From: Dissophora ornata
Taxonomy: Eukaryota > Mortierellomycota > Mortierellomycetes > Mortierellales > Mortierellaceae
Assembly (NCBI GenBank): GCA_025201705.1
Contig: MU616592.1
Location: forward strand, 5,068 to 15,657
Direction of reading: 5' to 3'
Length of the DNA: 10,590 bases
Shown: positions 7,995 to 10,590 of the stretch, in pieces
Position numbering within the stretch: position 1 is the first letter of the stretch
Layout of the letters: every line of letters begins with the position of its first letter
The notes under the pieces: generated by a model
Told to the model about the DNA's origin: nothing
What the model saw: the letters and a program-made list of their open reading frames with translations, nothing else
The model's database searches: none
Position numbers and translations under genes: made by a program

Positions 7995-8024
7995 GTGCTG
8001 TAGTGCTGTAGTGCCGAAGTGCTT
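7995..8024 (+). repeat. 8-bp tandem expansion inside pseudogene exon 7
   Basis: The unit GTGCTGTA occurs twice without change, then as GTGCCGAA, then as a partial copy GTGCTT. Compared with gene 1 this adds 16 bp, two units, within the helix after the GD motif and shifts the frame by one. Confidence 0.7.
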
Positions 8025-8436
8025 GCCAATTGCCTCTTCAGCATACGCAATCCCTGCCCCAAGAGCATCACTGCAGCTTTTGAAGAATACTACACACAGC
8101 GGTTCCATCATGCAGAGGAGCAGTTTCTGCGCAGCGGAACCATGACCAAGCTCAAACCAGGCCAGGCAACGATTGGCTCAAGTGTTACTGAGAACCCCCT
8201 TTTTTTAAACAACCATAGGCATCGTATTGATAATATAGTGGTTCTCTGCAGTCTAGACGTGGACAGAATATGTTGTCAGATATATCATGCTCAATTACAT
8301 CCGGGACTGACTGAAGAAGAAGAATTTTGCAAAGACGACCGAGTACCCTCCCCAGATTGCCGAATTGCCTCTGGTCGAGAATCGAGGTGCTGGAGAGGCG
8401 CTACCGCAGGGAGGCAAAAGAAGGGTCACCAAATGA

Positions 8437-10130
8437 CCTGCGCAGATATGCAATGATAGCGTTCGTCAACTGTAATATGCAAACCCTGGTTAAAATCACG
8501 CCGAGCGCAATGAACTGGCAATAATAGCTTTTCACCCTGGTTTTCCGATGTCAGATGCAAGGGAATGCACAGCTGCATAGTCCAATTTACCCTTGCTTGT
8601 GTTTGATCAGAGCAGTGCTGTGTTGTTGGTCCAAAACAACTCTGCAAACTCTGCTGAATATAGATCAACGATTCCTCCCGTTCCATTGACTCGGCAAATG
8701 CTTTAATTCAGCCGAGGGACCCGAGCTGCTGGGCTTTTGGCTGCGCTAATCAGCCACGCAAGTCTTGCAGGCCTCACATGAAGCACTCACTGTGTTTGCT
8801 ATGACCATCAGACATCGCAGAATGTGGAGCATATTATCGTCATTCTGCTACACGCCTTAAAACATATGTTTTCATGTATCCCGGTGTCCCTCAGCGCAGA
8901 CACTCTACCGCCTCAACGACCATCCACCCTAGGTTCTAGCTTATCCAAGGAAGAAAGGAACTTCATGCTATACGTTTTGCGGCTCGCCTATATCTATGTT
9001 GCAGTACAGGGATACACCATGGTCTGTCGCTACAAGAGAGCTTTCTCCGCGACGAAAAGTAGCAGGACCCTGACAGCATCAGACACGGATGCGTGGATGG
9101 TGCACACAGTGGCGTGGGCGATAGACGCTGTGGAAGGGCCGCTTGAGTGAATAGGGCTATGCAGACGGCTGATCGGTAATGTGAGCGTGGCCGGAGCAAG
9201 CAACCCGCAGGATCCGGAAATGCATCGTGAATTGAAGGGTGGTCATGCGTCTTGCGACAGTCACAAAGGTAACAAGGAGGTAGCAGAGTGAACCTGAGTA
9301 GTAGGCTTTTGGCATTAACTACAGCACACGCTCTGTTCTTTCTCCAACAAATGAATACAAAAGCAACGGCATATGTCTTTCTGTCCGCCGTGTTTCGATT
9401 TATTTCGATCTAGGTTTTCGGCGAGAAATGGTTTCCGCGCTGCAAGCACAGTAATGCCAGCATCTTGTGTTTTGAACAGACATCCCGCTGCAGGGATCGG
9501 AGGTTCTGGCTGCCCCGCAAAATCGCTCCCGTCAAGGCTGTTGGCGCACGTGAATTGGGAGATGAATCCTATTTTGTCATGCTTACGCCCTAGTTGGCCT
9601 CCTAGCACCACCCTAATGTTTGCAGCGAATACAACGAACGCTCTCCTATGCCAAGCGAACGTGAGCGTGCTTTTCTGTAAGACCTCCCCAACGAACGGAC
9701 AGCGTGTGTACTCCTTTTTCCCGTCAACTTTAACGACGTTTATACTCTCAAGCAAGCGCCCCTTTCTCTTGCTCAAGGGTCTAGAAAATGGCTTGCGGGA
9801 TAATGCATGCAACAGAAGGCGGACTTTTCTATTTCAAAAGGCCCCCTTTTTCTGTGTCTCTGATCCTCTAATCTACATACTTTCGACTACAGACTTTATT
9901 TTTTCTCTTTTTCTGAGCTCAATACATGTATGCATGCAAAGCATGTCCAAAGGTGTTCAGAGTACTGTACACAATGCTCAACTGCAATGCAATGTCCGCG
10001 TGCTGTATTAGTGCAAACATTTTTTTTTTGAGTTCAGTAAGTTGTTTGTTGTGCATGGATGGTCCTTAGTAAGGTCAGAGAGGAACAAGTCGAACGAGGA
10101 CGAAGAGTAAGCTTCGTTTCATGTGCTCTT
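8437..10130. other. Intergenic stretch, no supported gene
   Basis: About 1.7 kb lies between the dead second monooxygenase and the leader of the third. It holds open frames at 8824-9150 (+, 108 codons) and 9373-10011 (+, 212 aa), with an overlapping minus frame at 9315-9812. None shows a recognisable domain or composition that favours coding. The 212-aa frame is rich in Ser, Phe, Leu and Cys, typical of a chance frame in C/T-rich DNA. I see no repeats with the rest of the window and no monooxygenase or TPS remnants. Confidence 0.5.
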
Positions 10131-10275
10131 CATTCGTAATTCACCATCTCATCTCATTCTCTCTTTCTCCTGCTTGCTCATCACCGTCCCTCCTTCTCCC
10201 CCTCATTCCTCTTTCTCCACAGATCCTCTCCGTTTTATTCCTCTTAAAAAAATAATTTAAAAACAAAAAAAAATC
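10131..10275 (+). promoter_or_regulatory. Pyrimidine-rich promoter/leader of monooxygenase gene 3
   Basis: From about 10131 to 10245 the plus strand is almost continuous C/T, ending in CTCCACAG (10215-10222). An A-rich leader then runs right up to the start codon. This layout is typical of strongly transcribed fungal genes. The A-rich segment before ATG resembles the one before the second copy (2925-2935), consistent with shared ancestry of the two leaders. No discrete factor site can be named. Confidence 0.5.
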
Positions 10276-10590
10276 ATGTCCGATGCCCCCTGCGTGTTGA
10301 TTGTTGGTGGTGGACTTGGGGGTTTAATGCTGGCCCTGCTGCTGGAACAGATTGACGTTCCCTATCATGTCTTTGAACGCGCAAGTGAGCTGCGTTCTCT
10401 TGGTAACGTAACTGCTTTCAACCGAACCACAGCTTACACCTTCGGATAGAGCGCACATCCCGTTCCCCGCGTTTAACAATCCATGCAATCGTGGTTCCTC
10501 TGCGATACTGTCTCGTGTGATTTAGGGTCTATCATGACTCTGGGACCCAATATCCTTCCTGTTTTTGAGCAACTGGGCCTGTTGCACGAG
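10276..10590 (+). CDS. FAD-dependent monooxygenase paralog 3, 5' part, cut by window end
   Basis: This is the third member of the array and the same enzyme type as gene 1. Exon 1 (10276-10402) reads MSDAPCVLIVGGGLGGLMLA and then VPYHVFERA: an intact GxGxxG (GGGLGG, residues 11-16) and the ribose-binding Glu. A 123-nt intron follows (10403-10525, GTAACG donor, TTTAG acceptor), with phase 1 exactly as in gene 1. Exon 2 starts at 10526 with GSIMTLGPNILPVFEQLGLL and is still open at the edge. No lesion is visible in the part shown. It resembles the second copy more than the first. The substrate is unknown; conserved intron positions predict the same micro-exons beyond the window. Confidence 0.88.

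Larger units (their letters stand above)
6976..8436 (+). pseudogene. FAD monooxygenase paralog 2, 3' half (exons 3b to 8), broken
   Basis: This continues the gene interrupted at 3424. Exon 3b (6976-7274) carries DNTAYQCDILIGADG (DG motif), then an in-frame TAG at 7095-7097 right after SVR, and ends at a GTAAGT donor. Exon 4 (7394-7669) keeps QHFRNSRWEPEANEAM, shifts frame near 7551 and resumes GKMGDIIEATSKDLISKVF. The 11-nt exon 5 (7770-7780) is intact, while exon 6 is reduced to a remnant at 7906-7916. Exon 7 (7973-8165) holds GAVNAMQ, a 16-bp tandem expansion that shifts frame, then EEYYTQRFHHAEEQFLRSG. Exon 8 (8257-8436) has a TGA at 8308-8310 before KKKNFAKTTEYPPQIAELPL. Two donors are GC instead of GT and the exon 7 acceptor AG is gone. 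There is no route to a full flavoprotein. Confidence 0.9.

Noticed and set aside
8824..9150. 108-codon open frame on the plus strand
   Set aside because: No family resemblance and no supporting splice or promoter context. The length is within chance expectation for this window.
9373..10011. Long open frame on the plus strand (212 aa)
   Set aside because: No recognisable motif, low-complexity C/T-rich composition, a competing minus frame of similar length over the same DNA, and no promoter context. It is treated as chance.

Overview
The window comes from a fungal nuclear genome. The evidence is short introns (85-123 nt) with GT or GC donors, CTAAC/CTGAC branch sites and AG acceptors, gene-dense spacing, pyrimidine-rich leaders, a fungal-type FAD monooxygenase family in tandem copies, and pieces of a trehalose-6-phosphate synthase. 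The protein style fits early-diverging fungi (Mucoromycota, probably Mortierellaceae). That placement is an inference from family resemblance; no rRNA or other phylogenetic marker is present.

Layout. (1) 76-310: a 195-bp poly-A-tailed insertion between two perfect 20-bp direct repeats, a SINE-like retro-insertion. (2) 598-2699 (+): an apparently intact eight-exon group A flavoprotein (FAD-dependent) monooxygenase of 458 aa. Two of its exons are only 11 and 22 nt long and encode the second flavin-binding motif. (3) 2936-3424 and 6976-8436 (+): the two halves of a second monooxygenase paralog, broken by stops, frameshifts, small deletions, a tandem expansion and damaged splice sites. (4) 3425-6975: a 3.55-kb insert in exon 3 of that pseudogene. 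It carries a decayed, intron-bearing trehalose-phosphate synthase (TPS) gene on the minus strand in circularly permuted order. The piece at the left edge ends at the codon that the piece at the right edge continues, as expected if a small circular DNA opened inside the TPS coding sequence and integrated. (5) 8437-10275: about 1.8 kb with no recognisable gene, ending in a pyrimidine-rich then A-rich leader. (6) 10276-10590 (+): the first two exons of a third monooxygenase paralog, running off the right edge.

Functionally this is a tandem array of three flavin monooxygenase paralogs: intact, dead and (so far as visible) intact. The dead middle copy captured a displaced piece of a trehalose-biosynthesis gene. 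All copies keep introns, so duplication and insertion went through DNA, whereas the element at the left edge looks RNA-mediated. No pathway partner for the monooxygenases is visible and their substrate cannot be read from the sequence.
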